Shown here: positions 36,760 through 46,120 of the stretch, piece after piece
Layout: each line of letters opens with the position of its first letter
Position numbering within the stretch: position 1 is the stretch's first letter
Origin: JBEIGE01 sp040382055
GTDB lineage: Bacteria; Pseudomonadota; Gammaproteobacteria; Burkholderiales; Burkholderiaceae_C
Length of the DNA stretch: 64,000 nt
Reading direction: 5' to 3'
Assembly (NCBI GenBank): GCA_040382055.1
Contig: JBEIGE010000004.1
Location: 76,376-140,375 of the forward strand
The notes under the pieces: generated by a model
Database searches by the model: none
Seen by the model: the letters and a program-made list of their open reading frames with translations, nothing else
Told to the model about the DNA's origin: nothing
Translations under genes and position numbers: made by a program

Positions 36760-37410
36760 ATGAAAAATTTTGCATTGCATAAGGGTCTTGTGGCCCCGAT
36801 GAATCGGGACAACGTCGATACCGATGCCATCATCCCCAAGCAGTTTCTCAAATCGATCCGCAAAACCGGCTTTGGTCCCAACCTGTTTGATGAGTGGCGC
36901 TATCTGGATGCAGGTTATCCAGGCCAAGACCCTGCCAGCCGCAAACCCAATCCGGACTTTGTGCTTAACCAGCCACGCTATTTAGGAGCTTCAATTCTGC
37001 TGGCCCGGAAAAATTTTGGTTGCGGATCATCGCGTGAGCACGCACCTTGGGCCATCGACCAATTTGGTTTCAGGGCCATCATTGCACCGAGCTTTGCAGA
37101 TATCTTTTTTAACAACTGCTTCAAGAACGGGCTGCTCCCCATCGTGCTTCCAGAGCTGGTGGTTAATCAACTGTTTGATGAGTGTTTAGCCTTCCCCGGC
37201 TACACCCTGACTGTTGATCTGGAGCGTCAGGTCGTCGTCAAGGCGCAAGGAGAAGAAGTCGCTTTTGAGATCCAGCCTTTTCGCAAGTTTTGTCTCCTCA
37301 ACGGGCTTGACGATATCGGACTGACGCTTCGCCAAGCCGATAAAATCAAAGCATTCGAAGACCAACGCCTAATAGAAAAACCATGGCTAGCCCATACGGC
37401 TATTGGTTAG
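36760..37410 (+). CDS. leuD: 3-isopropylmalate dehydratase small subunit
   Basis: 216 residues from the ATG at 36760 (MKNFALHKGLVAPMNRDNVD); an upstream frame reaching 36586 overlaps leuC and is not coding. FGCGSSREHAPWAI is the conserved swivel-domain motif. It follows leuC by 13 bases. In several Burkholderiales I recall a small entericidin gene between leuC and leuD; here there is none. Confidence 0.97.
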   Translation: MKNFALHKGLVAPMNRDNVDTDAIIPKQFLKSIRKTGFGPNLFDEWRYLDAGYPGQDPASRKPNPDFVLNQPRYLGASILLARKNFGCGSSREHAPWAIDQFGFRAIIAPSFADIFFNNCFKNGLLPIVLPELVVNQLFDECLAFPGYTLTVDLERQVVVKAQGEEVAFEIQPFRKFCLLNGLDDIGLTLRQADKIKAFEDQRLIEKPWLAHTAIG

Positions 37411-37440
37411 TTTGCTACTAATTTAATAACAGTTAAAAAA

Positions 37441-38517
37441 ATGAAAATTGCAGTTCTTCCTGGTGATGGCATAGGCACAGAAATCGTGGCTGAAGCCATC
37501 AAGGTTCTCAATGTCCTTGATTTGTCGTTCACGATGGAAACCGCCCTGGTCGGCGGTGCCGCGTTTGACGCTCATGGCCACCCGCTTCCAGAAGCCACCC
37601 TCAAGTTGGCCATGCAGGCCGATGCGGTGCTTTTTGGTGCTGTCGGTGATTGGAAGTACGACACCTTAGACCGCCCACTGCGCCCGGAGCAAGCCATTCT
37701 TGGTCTGCGCAAGCACATGGGGCTGTTTGCCAACTTCCGCCCTGCCATCTGCTATGCGGAACTGGTCGGCGCCTCCAGCCTGAAGCCCGAGCTGATTGCC
37801 GGCTTGGACATTTTGCTGATCCGCGAACTCACAGGTGATATCTACTTCGGCCAGCCACGCGGACGCCGGATCGCCTCGGACGGTCATTTCCCTGGCGCAG
37901 AAGAAGCCTTTGACACCATGCGATATTCGCGCCCCGAAGTTGAGCGTATAGCCCATGTCGCTTTCCAGGCGGCGCGTAAGCGCAGCAAGCGTGTCACCAG
38001 CGTTGACAAATCCAACGTGCTGGAAACCTTTCAATTCTGGAAAGATATCGTCACCGAGGTAGGCTCGCTGTACCCCGATGTTGAACTGGACCACATGTAC
38101 GTGGACAACGCGGCCATGCAACTGGTGCGGGCACCCAAAAAGTTTGACGTGGTCGTCACCGGCAACATGTTCGGCGACATCCTCTCTGACGAAGCCGCTA
38201 TGCTCACTGGTTCAATTGGCATGTTGCCTTCGGCCAGCTTGAACGCCAGCAACCAGGGCCTGTACGAGCCCAGCCATGGCAGTGCGCCAGATATTGCTGG
38301 CAAGAACATTGCAAACCCCCTGGCTACAATACTTTCAGCCGCCATGATGTTACGTTTTTCCCTGAACCAACCCGAAGCTGCCGACCGTATCGAGTCTGCG
38401 GTCAAGGTTGTGCTCGCCCAAGGCTTGCGTACCGCAGACATCTGGTCTGAAGGAACGCAGCGCGTGAGTACCGTTGAGATGGGTAATGCCGTTGTGGAGG
38501 CCATTACCAAGAGCTAA
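37441..38517 (+). CDS. leuB: 3-isopropylmalate dehydrogenase
   Basis: Oxidative decarboxylation of 3-isopropylmalate. 358 residues. N-terminal LPGDGIGTEIVAEAIKVL, substrate loop RPLRPEQAILGLRK, catalytic Tyr/Lys region DTMRYSRPEVERI, Mg-binding GNMFGDILSDEAAM and EPSHGSAPDIAGK. The 30-base gap from leuD contains a GCTACTAATTTAATAAC stretch resembling a degenerate family repeat. Confidence 0.98.
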   Translation: MKIAVLPGDGIGTEIVAEAIKVLNVLDLSFTMETALVGGAAFDAHGHPLPEATLKLAMQADAVLFGAVGDWKYDTLDRPLRPEQAILGLRKHMGLFANFRPAICYAELVGASSLKPELIAGLDILLIRELTGDIYFGQPRGRRIASDGHFPGAEEAFDTMRYSRPEVERIAHVAFQAARKRSKRVTSVDKSNVLETFQFWKDIVTEVGSLYPDVELDHMYVDNAAMQLVRAPKKFDVVVTGNMFGDILSDEAAMLTGSIGMLPSASLNASNQGLYEPSHGSAPDIAGKNIANPLATILSAAMMLRFSLNQPEAADRIESAVKVVLAQGLRTADIWSEGTQRVSTVEMGNAVVEAITKS

Positions 38518-38590
38518 ACAACTCAGGTTCGTCACGCCTTTCCCCGGCAAGACGAGCCGGAGAGAACCAAATTTTTTAAAGGCCGTAGAC

Positions 38591-39745
38591 ATGAAATTAG
38601 TAGGACTGGTGGGCTGGCGTGGCATGGTCGGCTCGGTATTGATGGACCGCATGCAGGCAGAGGGCGACTTTGCGCTAATCGAGCCACTGTTTTTCTCAAC
38701 CTCCAACGCGGGCGGCAAAGCGCCCCCGTTAGCCCGTAGCGAGGCTACTCTTCAGGACGCCTTCGATATCAGCGCCCTCAAACGTTGCGATATTCTTATC
38801 AGCGCCCAGGGCGGGGACTACACCTCTGAAGTTTTCCCGAAACTGCGTGCTTCGGGCTGGGACGGTCACTGGATTGACGCAGCATCAACACTGCGCATGG
38901 ACCCAGGCGCTGTCATCATTCTTGACCCGGTCAACATGCCGGTCATCCAAAAAGCGTTGGCGAATGGCGGCAAAAACTGGGTGGGTGGCAACTGCACGGT
39001 CAGCTGCATGCTCATGGGCGTGGGTGCTTTGTACAAGGCTGGCTTGGTGGAATGGATGAGCACCCAGACCTACCAGGCAGCTAGCGGCGGCGGCGCCCAG
39101 CACATGCGCGAACTGCTTACCCAGTACGGGACCTTGAACGCCGAGGTCAAAGCCCTGCTGGACGATCCCAAGAGCGCCATCCTGGAAATTGACCGCAAGG
39201 TCATCGACAAGCAAAGGGCCTTGACCGCCTCTGAGACCGCCAACTTTGGCGTACCGTTGGGCGGCAGTCTGATTCCCTGGATTGACAAGGATCTGGGTAT
39301 AGGTAAAACCCGGGACGAGTCCGGCTGGGGAACCTCCAAAGAAGAGTGGAAAGGCATGGCCGAGACGAACAAAATTCTCGGCATGGGTGAGGGCTTTGGC
39401 TCAAGCGCAATTCCCGTAGATGGCTTTTGCGTCAGGGTAGGTGCCATGCGCTGCCACAGCCAGGCGCTGACTTTCAAGCTGAAAAAAGATGTGCCTGTGG
39501 CCGACATTGAAGCCCTGATTGCAGCCGATAACCCCTGGGCCAAGGTGGTTCCCAATACCCGTGAAGCCACCATGAAAGACCTGACACCGGTGGCCGTAAC
39601 CGGCACCATGAACATTCCGGTGGGACGCATCCGGAAATTGGCAATGGGCCCTGAGTATGTAGGCGCTTTCACCATTGGAGACCAGCTCCTGTGGGGTGCG
39701 GCTGAACCTCTGCGCCGGATGCTGCGGATTTTACTGGGTCACTGA
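38591..39745 (+). CDS. asd: Aspartate-semialdehyde dehydrogenase
   Basis: Makes aspartate semialdehyde for Lys, Met, Thr and diaminopimelate. 384 residues from the ATG at 38591 (MKLVGLVGWRGMVGSVLMDR). The catalytic Cys is in GGNCTVSCMLMG and the C-terminal domain holds HSQALTFKL with the catalytic His. Frame upstream to 38474 overlaps leuB and is rejected. Between leuB and fimV, as in other Burkholderiales. Confidence 0.97.
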   Translation: MKLVGLVGWRGMVGSVLMDRMQAEGDFALIEPLFFSTSNAGGKAPPLARSEATLQDAFDISALKRCDILISAQGGDYTSEVFPKLRASGWDGHWIDAASTLRMDPGAVIILDPVNMPVIQKALANGGKNWVGGNCTVSCMLMGVGALYKAGLVEWMSTQTYQAASGGGAQHMRELLTQYGTLNAEVKALLDDPKSAILEIDRKVIDKQRALTASETANFGVPLGGSLIPWIDKDLGIGKTRDESGWGTSKEEWKGMAETNKILGMGEGFGSSAIPVDGFCVRVGAMRCHSQALTFKLKKDVPVADIEALIAADNPWAKVVPNTREATMKDLTPVAVTGTMNIPVGRIRKLAMGPEYVGAFTIGDQLLWGAAEPLRRMLRILLGH

Positions 39746-39950
39746 TTGAACGCTGTTCGACATGAAACCTGTCTTGACGCGCCGATTTTCATTTTTTTGT
39801 GTTGCAATCAAGCCTATCCTTGTGGTCATCTTTCGCAACGTTCGGGGCGGTTATTCTGAATAAAGCCCTGATGGTGTTTTGCTTTTCACTTTTCGAGTAC
39901 TCGTTTTTGTCCCCAGACATGGGGAGACTTGAGTCGCCAAAACGGGCATA

Positions 39951-39955
39951 GGAGG
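39951..39955 (+). promoter_or_regulatory. Strong ribosome-binding site setting the TTG start of the FimV-like gene
   Basis: GGAGG stands eight bases before TTG at 39964. It makes this unusual start codon credible, since the residues that follow lead directly into a signal peptide. Confidence 0.8.
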
Positions 39956-39963
39956 TTAATCAA

Positions 39964-42264
39964 TTGACTGCTAAATTACTACGTTGGCGCAAAAGTGCAA
40001 CTGCGGTTGTAGCGGCGGCGTTATTGGGTCTTTGTGCAAGCCAGGCCCTTGCTCTGACCTTGGGACGCATGGCTGTTCAATCCACGTTGGGTGAACCGCT
40101 GCGCGCAGAGATCGATCTGCCAAGTATTACGCCTGAAGAAGCAGCCAGCCTTAAAGCCGTCGTAGCGAACCCGGATGCTTACCGGACCGCGGGTTTGGAC
40201 TACAAACCCATCATGGGCGATCTGCAGATTGAGCTGATGCTCAAAGAAGACGGGCGACCCTACCTATCTATCAGCAGCAACCTTTCCGTCAACGATCCCT
40301 TTGTTGATTTGATTCTGGATGCAAGGTGGACTTCCGGACGCATTGTGAGCTACTACACCCTGCTTCTGGATCCACCCAAACTCCGGCAAGCTCCAGCACC
40401 CACCTTGGCTCAGGTACCACCACCCATACCTGACGCCTCTGCACCCGCGGTTCAATCTGCAGCACCCCTCACATCGCTTGAGCCCACATCACGTCCAGGA
40501 CAGGAAACATCTGAAGCATCGTCATCGCGGTCATTACCTGAGGTGCGTCCTACCCAGCCACCTTTGGCTGAGGTTGTCAAGCCAGCCCCTGCGCCAACGC
40601 CGGCCATATCTGCTGCTAGGGAAGTAACCCTAAAGACTGGAGACACAGCCAGCAAGATTGCAATTGCCAACAAAGCCAGTGACGTATCACTCGACCAGAT
40701 GTTGGTTGCATTACTGCGCGCTAATCCGGATGTCTTTATCAACGGAAACCTGAACCGGGTTCGCGCGGGAGCGGTTCTGAAACTGCCCGACGCCGATCAG
40801 GTCACGGCGATCCCTCCAGGTGAAGCCAGCCAGTTGGTCAGAGCACATAGCAAAGATTTCAGCGAATACCGCGCCAAGTTGGCAGCTAGCGTGCCAACAC
40901 GAGAGGTTGCAGCGGCAGACCGCCGGGCCAGTGGCAAGATCCAGGCGCAAGTAAAGGACAAAAAGTCAAGCGCTCAAGCCGCGGACAAGCTCACGCTTTC
41001 CAAAGGTGCCGCCGAAAGAAAGGCCACTGAAGAAAAGATTGCCAAGGAGCGCGAAGCCCAAGAAGCTGCATCCCGAACCCTAGCCCTGAACAAAAACCTG
41101 GAAGAACTCAACAAACTCAGTTCTGCTTCTCAAGCTGCAGAATCACCCCCGCCTGCAGCCGTGGCAGTTCCACCACTTGTTCCGGCAGTTCAAGCGGTCA
41201 CGCAACCAGCTTGGCTTGATCGCCTCATCGACGACCCACTGATTCCCGCAGCCGCCGGAGGTCTGATTGCCCTGTTGGCTGGCTTTGGTTTTTACCGAGT
41301 TCGCCAGCGCAAACAAGCACCGCAGGCTGAGAGATCATCTGATGAGACGTCTCAGGATGCCAGCCCTAAGCTGGAAAATACCGAGCAACCCCCTATGCTC
41401 ACTGAAGCCGACGTTGAGCAGCCAGTCGAGGTTAGTGATGCAAACCCGCCCGACTCCGATCTGGTCGATCCGGAAAGCCTGCTTGAAGAACCCGTTGATC
41501 TGCCTGAGACCACTCCTGAAACAAGCCTTGAGACTGCCTCTGGGTCAACTCTTGAGACTGCCTCTGGGTCAACTCTTGAGACTGCCTCTGGGTCAACTCT
41601 TAGATCCACCTCCGGGACCATCCCCGGTCAAGCTATGACGCTCAATGGTCCTGACGGCATAAGTTTGGATGAAGGCAGCCAGGCAGGCTCAGTTAACCAG
41701 GAACAGCCCAAAACTGCAGATGCGGTCGATCCTGAAACTGACCTGGATCTCGACTTCTTGCTCGATGAGCCAGCTGCAAACACACCGCCGCCACTCGCCA
41801 TGAATTTTGAGGGCGTTGCTTCTCGTGTTGATGGTGTTGCTTCTGGTGATGCCGCAGCATCTGAAAGAACCAATGCCGATGAAATTGACCTTTCTGGCAC
41901 TAAGCGGCCATCCGATCCCTCAGTGGTCATAGAGTTACCCGACGGCATGGGCGATCTGGAGATATCCCTGAAAGGCTTGGAATCCCCTACGCCGGAGCTG
42001 ACGCTTGACAATGAGCAGGACAAAAAGTCATCCGACATGCTGGAATTCGATCTAAGCTCTTTGTCGCTGGATCTGGATAGCCCTGCTGGGCCAGCGTCAC
42101 CAGAGATCATGGATGACCCATTGGTCACCAAGCTGGCTCTGGCCGAAGAATTCAACGCCATCGGCGACTCTGATGGCGCACGTGCCATGATTGAGGAAGT
42201 CATTGCCGAGGCAACCGGCGACATGAAGGCCAAGGCCGAGCAAGCCCTGCGCGCCTTGAAATAA
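39964..42264 (+). CDS. FimV-like polar peptidoglycan-binding protein
   Basis: 766 residues from a TTG start. A signal peptide (TAVVAAALLGLCASQALA) leads into the FimV N-terminal domain (LTLGRMAVQSTLGEPLRAEI ... VDLILDARW). Then come a Pro-rich linker, a LysM-type segment (VTLKTGDTASKIAIANKASD to KLPDADQV, about 220-280), a Lys/Glu-rich coiled stretch, and one membrane helix near residue 425-445 (AAGGLIALLAGFGFYRV). A long acidic cytoplasmic region follows, ending with the FimV C-terminal element (TKLALAEEFNAIGDSDGARA, TPR-like). In Pseudomonas FimV organises the pole for type IV pili. Three perfect copies of LETASGST (41527-41598) lie in the acidic part. Confidence 0.92.
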   Translation: MTAKLLRWRKSATAVVAAALLGLCASQALALTLGRMAVQSTLGEPLRAEIDLPSITPEEAASLKAVVANPDAYRTAGLDYKPIMGDLQIELMLKEDGRPYLSISSNLSVNDPFVDLILDARWTSGRIVSYYTLLLDPPKLRQAPAPTLAQVPPPIPDASAPAVQSAAPLTSLEPTSRPGQETSEASSSRSLPEVRPTQPPLAEVVKPAPAPTPAISAAREVTLKTGDTASKIAIANKASDVSLDQMLVALLRANPDVFINGNLNRVRAGAVLKLPDADQVTAIPPGEASQLVRAHSKDFSEYRAKLAASVPTREVAAADRRASGKIQAQVKDKKSSAQAADKLTLSKGAAERKATEEKIAKEREAQEAASRTLALNKNLEELNKLSSASQAAESPPPAAVAVPPLVPAVQAVTQPAWLDRLIDDPLIPAAAGGLIALLAGFGFYRVRQRKQAPQAERSSDETSQDASPKLENTEQPPMLTEADVEQPVEVSDANPPDSDLVDPESLLEEPVDLPETTPETSLETASGSTLETASGSTLETASGSTLRSTSGTIPGQAMTLNGPDGISLDEGSQAGSVNQEQPKTADAVDPETDLDLDFLLDEPAANTPPPLAMNFEGVASRVDGVASGDAAASERTNADEIDLSGTKRPSDPSVVIELPDGMGDLEISLKGLESPTPELTLDNEQDKKSSDMLEFDLSSLSLDLDSPAGPASPEIMDDPLVTKLALAEEFNAIGDSDGARAMIEEVIAEATGDMKAKAEQALRALK
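41527..41598 (+). repeat. Three perfect 24-bp tandem repeats inside the FimV-like gene
   Basis: The unit (starting CTTGAGACTGCC) occurs at 41527-41550, 41551-41574 and 41575-41598 without a mismatch, each encoding LETASGST in frame. Partial copies border it (SLETAS before, LRSTSGT after). Being a multiple of three, copy-number change would alter length without breaking the frame. Confidence 0.95.
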
Positions 42265-42277
42265 ACATGTACTCGCC

Positions 42278-43060
42278 GTGAGGGTGGCTCTGGGGATCAG
42301 CTATAACGGGCAGCCTTACCAAGGCTGGCAAAGCCAGCTCTCGGGTCTGACAGTACAGGACAAACTGGAAAAGGCACTGGGCACCTTTACCGCCCACCGC
42401 GTGTCCACCCTGTGTGCTGGACGAACTGACGCCGGGGTGCACGGACTCATGCAGGTGGTTCACTTTGACACGCCCATTGACCGGGATATGCACGCCTGGG
42501 TAAGAGGCACGAACGCATTTTTACCGCACGACATTGCCGTGCAATGGGCCCGGCGGGTTCCAGAGTCGTTCCATTGCCGCGCCAGCGCTGTTTCGCGCCG
42601 ATATGCGTATGTCCTGCTGGACTCCCCCGTGCGCCCGAGTGTCGACAACGGGCGTGTTGGTTGGACTTTTCTGCCCCTAAAGCTGGAGCCCATGAAAGAA
42701 GCCATGAACTGCCTCCTTGGGGAACATGATTTTTCATCGTTCAGGGCATCAGCCTGTCAGGCGTTATCGCCCGTCAAAACCATGAAAGACATCAGAATCA
42801 GCCGCAAAGGCGCCTACTGGCGCTTTGAATTTGAAGCTACCGCCTTTTTGCACCACATGATCCGCAACATCATGGGCTGCCTGGTTTATATCGGCCAAGG
42901 CAAACACCCGCCTTCCTGGATGGCAGAGGTACTGGCTGCGCGCAGCCGTTTGGCTGCTGCGCCCACCTTTTCTTCCAATGGCCTTTACTTTCTTGGGCCT
43001 CGCTACGATGCCCACTGGGGCTTGCCGGATCAAACGGCTGCGTATGATGCACTGCCATGA
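42278..43060 (+). CDS. truA: tRNA pseudouridine synthase A
   Basis: Converts U38-U40 of tRNA anticodon arms to pseudouridine. 260 residues from a GTG start. ALGISYNGQPYQGWQSQ at the N-terminus and the catalytic Asp in CAGRTDAGVHG are diagnostic. Its stop overlaps the trpF start (ATGA). Confidence 0.96.
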   Translation: MRVALGISYNGQPYQGWQSQLSGLTVQDKLEKALGTFTAHRVSTLCAGRTDAGVHGLMQVVHFDTPIDRDMHAWVRGTNAFLPHDIAVQWARRVPESFHCRASAVSRRYAYVLLDSPVRPSVDNGRVGWTFLPLKLEPMKEAMNCLLGEHDFSSFRASACQALSPVKTMKDIRISRKGAYWRFEFEATAFLHHMIRNIMGCLVYIGQGKHPPSWMAEVLAARSRLAAAPTFSSNGLYFLGPRYDAHWGLPDQTAAYDALP

Positions 43061-43761
43061 AAGCCAACCGAACCCGAATCAAAATTTGCGGACTGACGCG
43101 TGAACAGGACGTGGATGCTGCTGTTCAAGCCGGGGCAGATGCCATCGGCTTTGTGCTCTACCCCCAAAGTGCCCGCTATGTCAGCCCGGCTCGGGCGGCT
43201 GAACTGGCCGGCCGGCTGCCACCCTTTGTGACCCCGGTACTGCTCTTTGTCAATGAGTCTGCTACAAATATAGTAGCTTCTTGTCAAGCTGTGGCGGGGG
43301 CTATCCTCCAATTTCATGGTGATGAAACGCCTTTAAACTGCCTTGAGATCAGCCGCCTGGTCAACCGGCCCTATCTGCGCGCAGCACGGATTCCCCTGGG
43401 TCAGGACGCAACAGGCTTTGACCTCGTAAAATACGCCCAAGATTATTTTGATGCCCAAGCCATTCTGCTCGATGCCCATGTAGACGGGTTTGGTGGTGGC
43501 GGCAAAACTTTCAATTGGTCACTTCTTCCTCCAAGCGTCAACGCTCACCTCGTCTTGAGTGGTGGACTCACCAGTGCAAACGTGGGCGACGGCATCACGG
43601 AAGTCCGGCCACGCTGTAAAACGCTGGCTGTGGACGTGAGCTCTGGCGTGGAAGCGCAGGACGCTCTCGGCCAGCCCCTGAAGGGCATCAAGGACCCCGA
43701 AAAAATCCGCCAGTTCGTTGCCGCCGTGCGCGCGGCGGACCGGCATATTGCAGGAATTTGA
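43057..43761 (+). CDS. trpF: Phosphoribosylanthranilate isomerase
   Basis: Third-to-last unit of the tryptophan pathway. 234 residues, a TIM barrel with the catalytic Cys in KICGLTREQDV and catalytic Asp in LDAHVDGFGGGGKTFNW, and phosphate-binding LSGGLTSANV. The stretch ESATNIVASCQAVAGAI is coded by DNA (43261-43304) that looks like a palindromic dispersed repeat taken into the frame. It overlaps truA by 4 bases and its stop lies 5 bases before the trpB ATG. Confidence 0.95.
   Translation: MKANRTRIKICGLTREQDVDAAVQAGADAIGFVLYPQSARYVSPARAAELAGRLPPFVTPVLLFVNESATNIVASCQAVAGAILQFHGDETPLNCLEISRLVNRPYLRAARIPLGQDATGFDLVKYAQDYFDAQAILLDAHVDGFGGGGKTFNWSLLPPSVNAHLVLSGGLTSANVGDGITEVRPRCKTLAVDVSSGVEAQDALGQPLKGIKDPEKIRQFVAAVRAADRHIAGI
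43261..43304 (+). repeat. Palindromic repeat-like segment inside trpF
   Basis: GCTAC-AAATATA-GTAGC (43261-43277) is a 5-bp stem around an AT-rich spacer, followed by TTCTTGTCAAGCTGTGGCGG and GGGCTAT. This layout resembles small dispersed repeats I recall from Comamonadaceae genomes. It is AT-rich against its GC-rich surroundings and stays in frame. Confidence 0.45.
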
Positions 43762-43766
43762 AAACC

Positions 43767-45065
43767 ATGTTCGATTACCAACAACCCGACACACGAGGCC
43801 ACTTTGGCAAGTACGGCGGCAGCTTTGTCTCCGAAACACTCACCCACGCCATCAACGAACTCAAGGCTGCCTACGCCAAGTACCAGCACGACCCGGAGTT
43901 TTTGAGAGAGTTCAAGTACGAACTGGCGCACTTTGTTGGTCGCCCCTCTCCCATTTACCATGCCGCACGCATGAGCCGTGAGCAGGGTGGCGCGCAGATT
44001 TACCTCAAACGCGAAGACCTCAACCACACAGGCGCGCACAAAATCAACAACACCATTGGCCAGGCCATGCTGGCACGGCGCATGGGCAAGCCGCGCATCA
44101 TTGCCGAAACCGGTGCCGGCCAGCATGGCGTGGCCACCGCCACCATCTGCGCCCGCTACGGGCTGGAGTGCGTGGTGTACATGGGCAGCGAAGACGTCAA
44201 ACGCCAAAGCCCCAATGTCTACCGAATGAAGTTGCTGGGTGCCACCGTGGTGCCGGTGGAAAGCGGCAGCAAAACCCTCAAAGACGCCCTGAATGAAGCC
44301 ATGCGCGACTGGGTTGCCAACGTGGACAACACCTTCTACATCATCGGCACCGTTGCCGGACCCCACCCCTACCCCATGATGGTGCGCGATTTTCAAAGCG
44401 TCATCGGCAACGAGTGTCTGGTGCAGATGCCAGAAATGCTGGCCGCAGCCGGGTGCAAAACCGACCAGCCCGATGCAGTGGTCGCTTGTGTGGGCGGGGG
44501 CTCCAATGCCATGGGTATCTTCTACCCCTATATCCAGCATGACAAAACCCGCTTGATTGGCGTGGAAGCCGCGGGTGAAGGCATGGACAGTGGCAAACAT
44601 TCAGCCAGCATCCAGCGCGGCAGCCCCGGCGTGCTGCACGGCAACCGAACCTATGTGCTGCAGGACGATAACGGCCAGGTGACCGAAACCCACAGCATCA
44701 GCGCGGGACTGGACTACCCCGGCGTGGGCCCGGAGCACGCCTTTTTAAGTGACATCGGCCGCGCCGAATACGTGGGCATTACCGACACCGAGGCACTGGC
44801 AGCTTTTCACTACCTGTGCCGCACCGAAGGCATCATCCCCGCGTTGGAATCCAGTCACGCCGTGGCCTATGCCATGAAGCTGGCCAAGACCATGCGGCCG
44901 GACCAAAGCATTCTGGTCAACCTGTCTGGCCGTGGCGACAAAGACATCGGCACCGTAGCCGACCTGAGCAACGGCGAATTTTTCTGCCGCCCCAGCTGCA
45001 CAGGTCAATCGGTCAAAGGCGGCGAACAAGCGATCAAGCTGGTGAAGCACGGAGTTGCTGCATGA
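43767..45065 (+). CDS. trpB: Tryptophan synthase beta chain
   Basis: Joins indole and serine with PLP. 432 residues from ATG 43767 (MFDYQQPDTRGHFGKYGGSF). The PLP Lys is in NHTGAHKINNT, with the catalytic Glu in AETGAGQHGVAT and phosphate-binding GGGSNAMG. Its stop overlaps the trpA start by 4 bases. Confidence 0.98.
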   Translation: MFDYQQPDTRGHFGKYGGSFVSETLTHAINELKAAYAKYQHDPEFLREFKYELAHFVGRPSPIYHAARMSREQGGAQIYLKREDLNHTGAHKINNTIGQAMLARRMGKPRIIAETGAGQHGVATATICARYGLECVVYMGSEDVKRQSPNVYRMKLLGATVVPVESGSKTLKDALNEAMRDWVANVDNTFYIIGTVAGPHPYPMMVRDFQSVIGNECLVQMPEMLAAAGCKTDQPDAVVACVGGGSNAMGIFYPYIQHDKTRLIGVEAAGEGMDSGKHSASIQRGSPGVLHGNRTYVLQDDNGQVTETHSISAGLDYPGVGPEHAFLSDIGRAEYVGITDTEALAAFHYLCRTEGIIPALESSHAVAYAMKLAKTMRPDQSILVNLSGRGDKDIGTVADLSNGEFFCRPSCTGQSVKGGEQAIKLVKHGVAA

Positions 45066-45886
45066 GCCGCATCACCACCAAACTGGACAAGCTCAAAGCC
45101 CAGGGCCGCAAGGCACTCATTCCCTTTGTCACGGCAGGCTATCCCTATGCCGACGTGACCCCCGAGCTGATGCACGGAATGGTTGCGGGTGGTGCTGACG
45201 TCATCGAGCTGGGTGTGCCGTTTTCCGACCCCAGTGCCGACGGCCCGGTCATCCAGAAGGCAGGCGACAAGGCGCTGGCGTTTGGCATAGGCCTGGTCCA
45301 GGTGCTGGCCATGGTGCAGGAATTCCGCCAGACCGACACCAGCACGCCCGTCGTGCTCATGGGCTATGCCAACCCGGTGGAGCGTTACGACCAGAAGCAC
45401 GCCACACCGGGCGTTGCCAGCGCGTTCGTGAAAGACGCGTCAGAGGCAGGTGTGGATGGTGTGCTCATCGTGGACTATCCCCCCGAGGAATGCGAAGCCT
45501 TTGCCGCAGACCTGCGCGCCCATGGGCTGGACCTCATCTTTTTGCTCGCCCCCACCAGCACCGATGCGCGCATGGCCCAGGTGGCCCGCGTGGCCAGCGG
45601 CTATGTGTATTACGTCTCGCTCAAGGGCGTGACCGGTTCCGGCGCACTGGACACCGACGCGGTAGAAGCCATGCTGCCGCGCATCCGCCAGCACATCAGC
45701 ATTCCGGTAGGCGTGGGTTTTGGCATCCGCGATGCAGCCACCGCCAAAACCATCTCCAAAGTGGCCGACGCCGTAGTGATTGGCAGCAAAATCATCCAGA
45801 TTCTGGAAAACCAGCCGCGTGAGCAGGTGGCTGCCACTGCGCAAAATTTTTTAAGCGAGATTCGCCAAGCGCTGGATGCGGGCTGA
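45062..45886 (+). CDS. trpA: Tryptophan synthase alpha chain
   Basis: Cleaves indole-3-glycerol phosphate. 274 residues. Catalytic Glu/Asp in ELGVPFSDPSADGPVIQ and DYPPEECEAFAADL; phosphate site GFGIRDA. End of trpFBA. The GC-rich composition here (75% in 45541-45600 by hand count) falls sharply just after the stop. Confidence 0.98.
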   Translation: MSRITTKLDKLKAQGRKALIPFVTAGYPYADVTPELMHGMVAGGADVIELGVPFSDPSADGPVIQKAGDKALAFGIGLVQVLAMVQEFRQTDTSTPVVLMGYANPVERYDQKHATPGVASAFVKDASEAGVDGVLIVDYPPEECEAFAADLRAHGLDLIFLLAPTSTDARMAQVARVASGYVYYVSLKGVTGSGALDTDAVEAMLPRIRQHISIPVGVGFGIRDAATAKTISKVADAVVIGSKIIQILENQPREQVAATAQNFLSEIRQALDAG

Positions 45887-45998
45887 CGGTGTGCGCATGC
45901 GATTTGCCGCTAGTACGGTTAGCGAGCCTACGGAGCGGAAGTAAATACCAAATGATTGAACCACAGGTGTTACACCAAGCGAAAATGCCATAGGTTTT

Positions 45999-46027
45999 TT
46001 GCTATGCTTATGTGAGCAAATTATTTA
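45999..46027 (+). promoter_or_regulatory. Possible promoter ahead of the cassette-like ORF
   Basis: TTGCTA and TATTTA are separated by 17 bases in an AT-rich stretch, about 95 bases upstream of the ORF. The match is moderate and untested. Confidence 0.3.
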
Positions 46028-46038
46028 ATATCTACGAG

Positions 46039-46111
46039 GGCTAACAATGAATTTCAGCGCTTATTCGAAGCTTTCATTCGGCAAATAGTTGATATCTAAA
46101 ACACGTTAGGC
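46039..46111 (+). other. attC-like recombination site upstream of the ORF
   Basis: The stretch begins GGCTAACAATG and ends CGTTAGGC. The outer cores are GGCTAAC (one mismatch to the integron core RYYYAAC) and GTTAGGC (fits GTTRRRY exactly), 73 bases end to end, within the usual attC size range. Internal pairing of the two halves is weak by eye, so it may be a degenerate or hybrid site. Confidence 0.45.
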
Positions 46112-46120
46112 GCTATCTCA

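Noticed and set aside
41527..41598. CRISPR-like direct repeats
   Set aside because: The repeats are contiguous without spacers and encode protein in frame.
43545..44600. A 351-codon open frame on the minus strand across trpB
   Set aside because: It lies antisense to an intact trpB in GC-rich DNA, where stop codons are rare; its His/Gly/Val-rich product has no family features.
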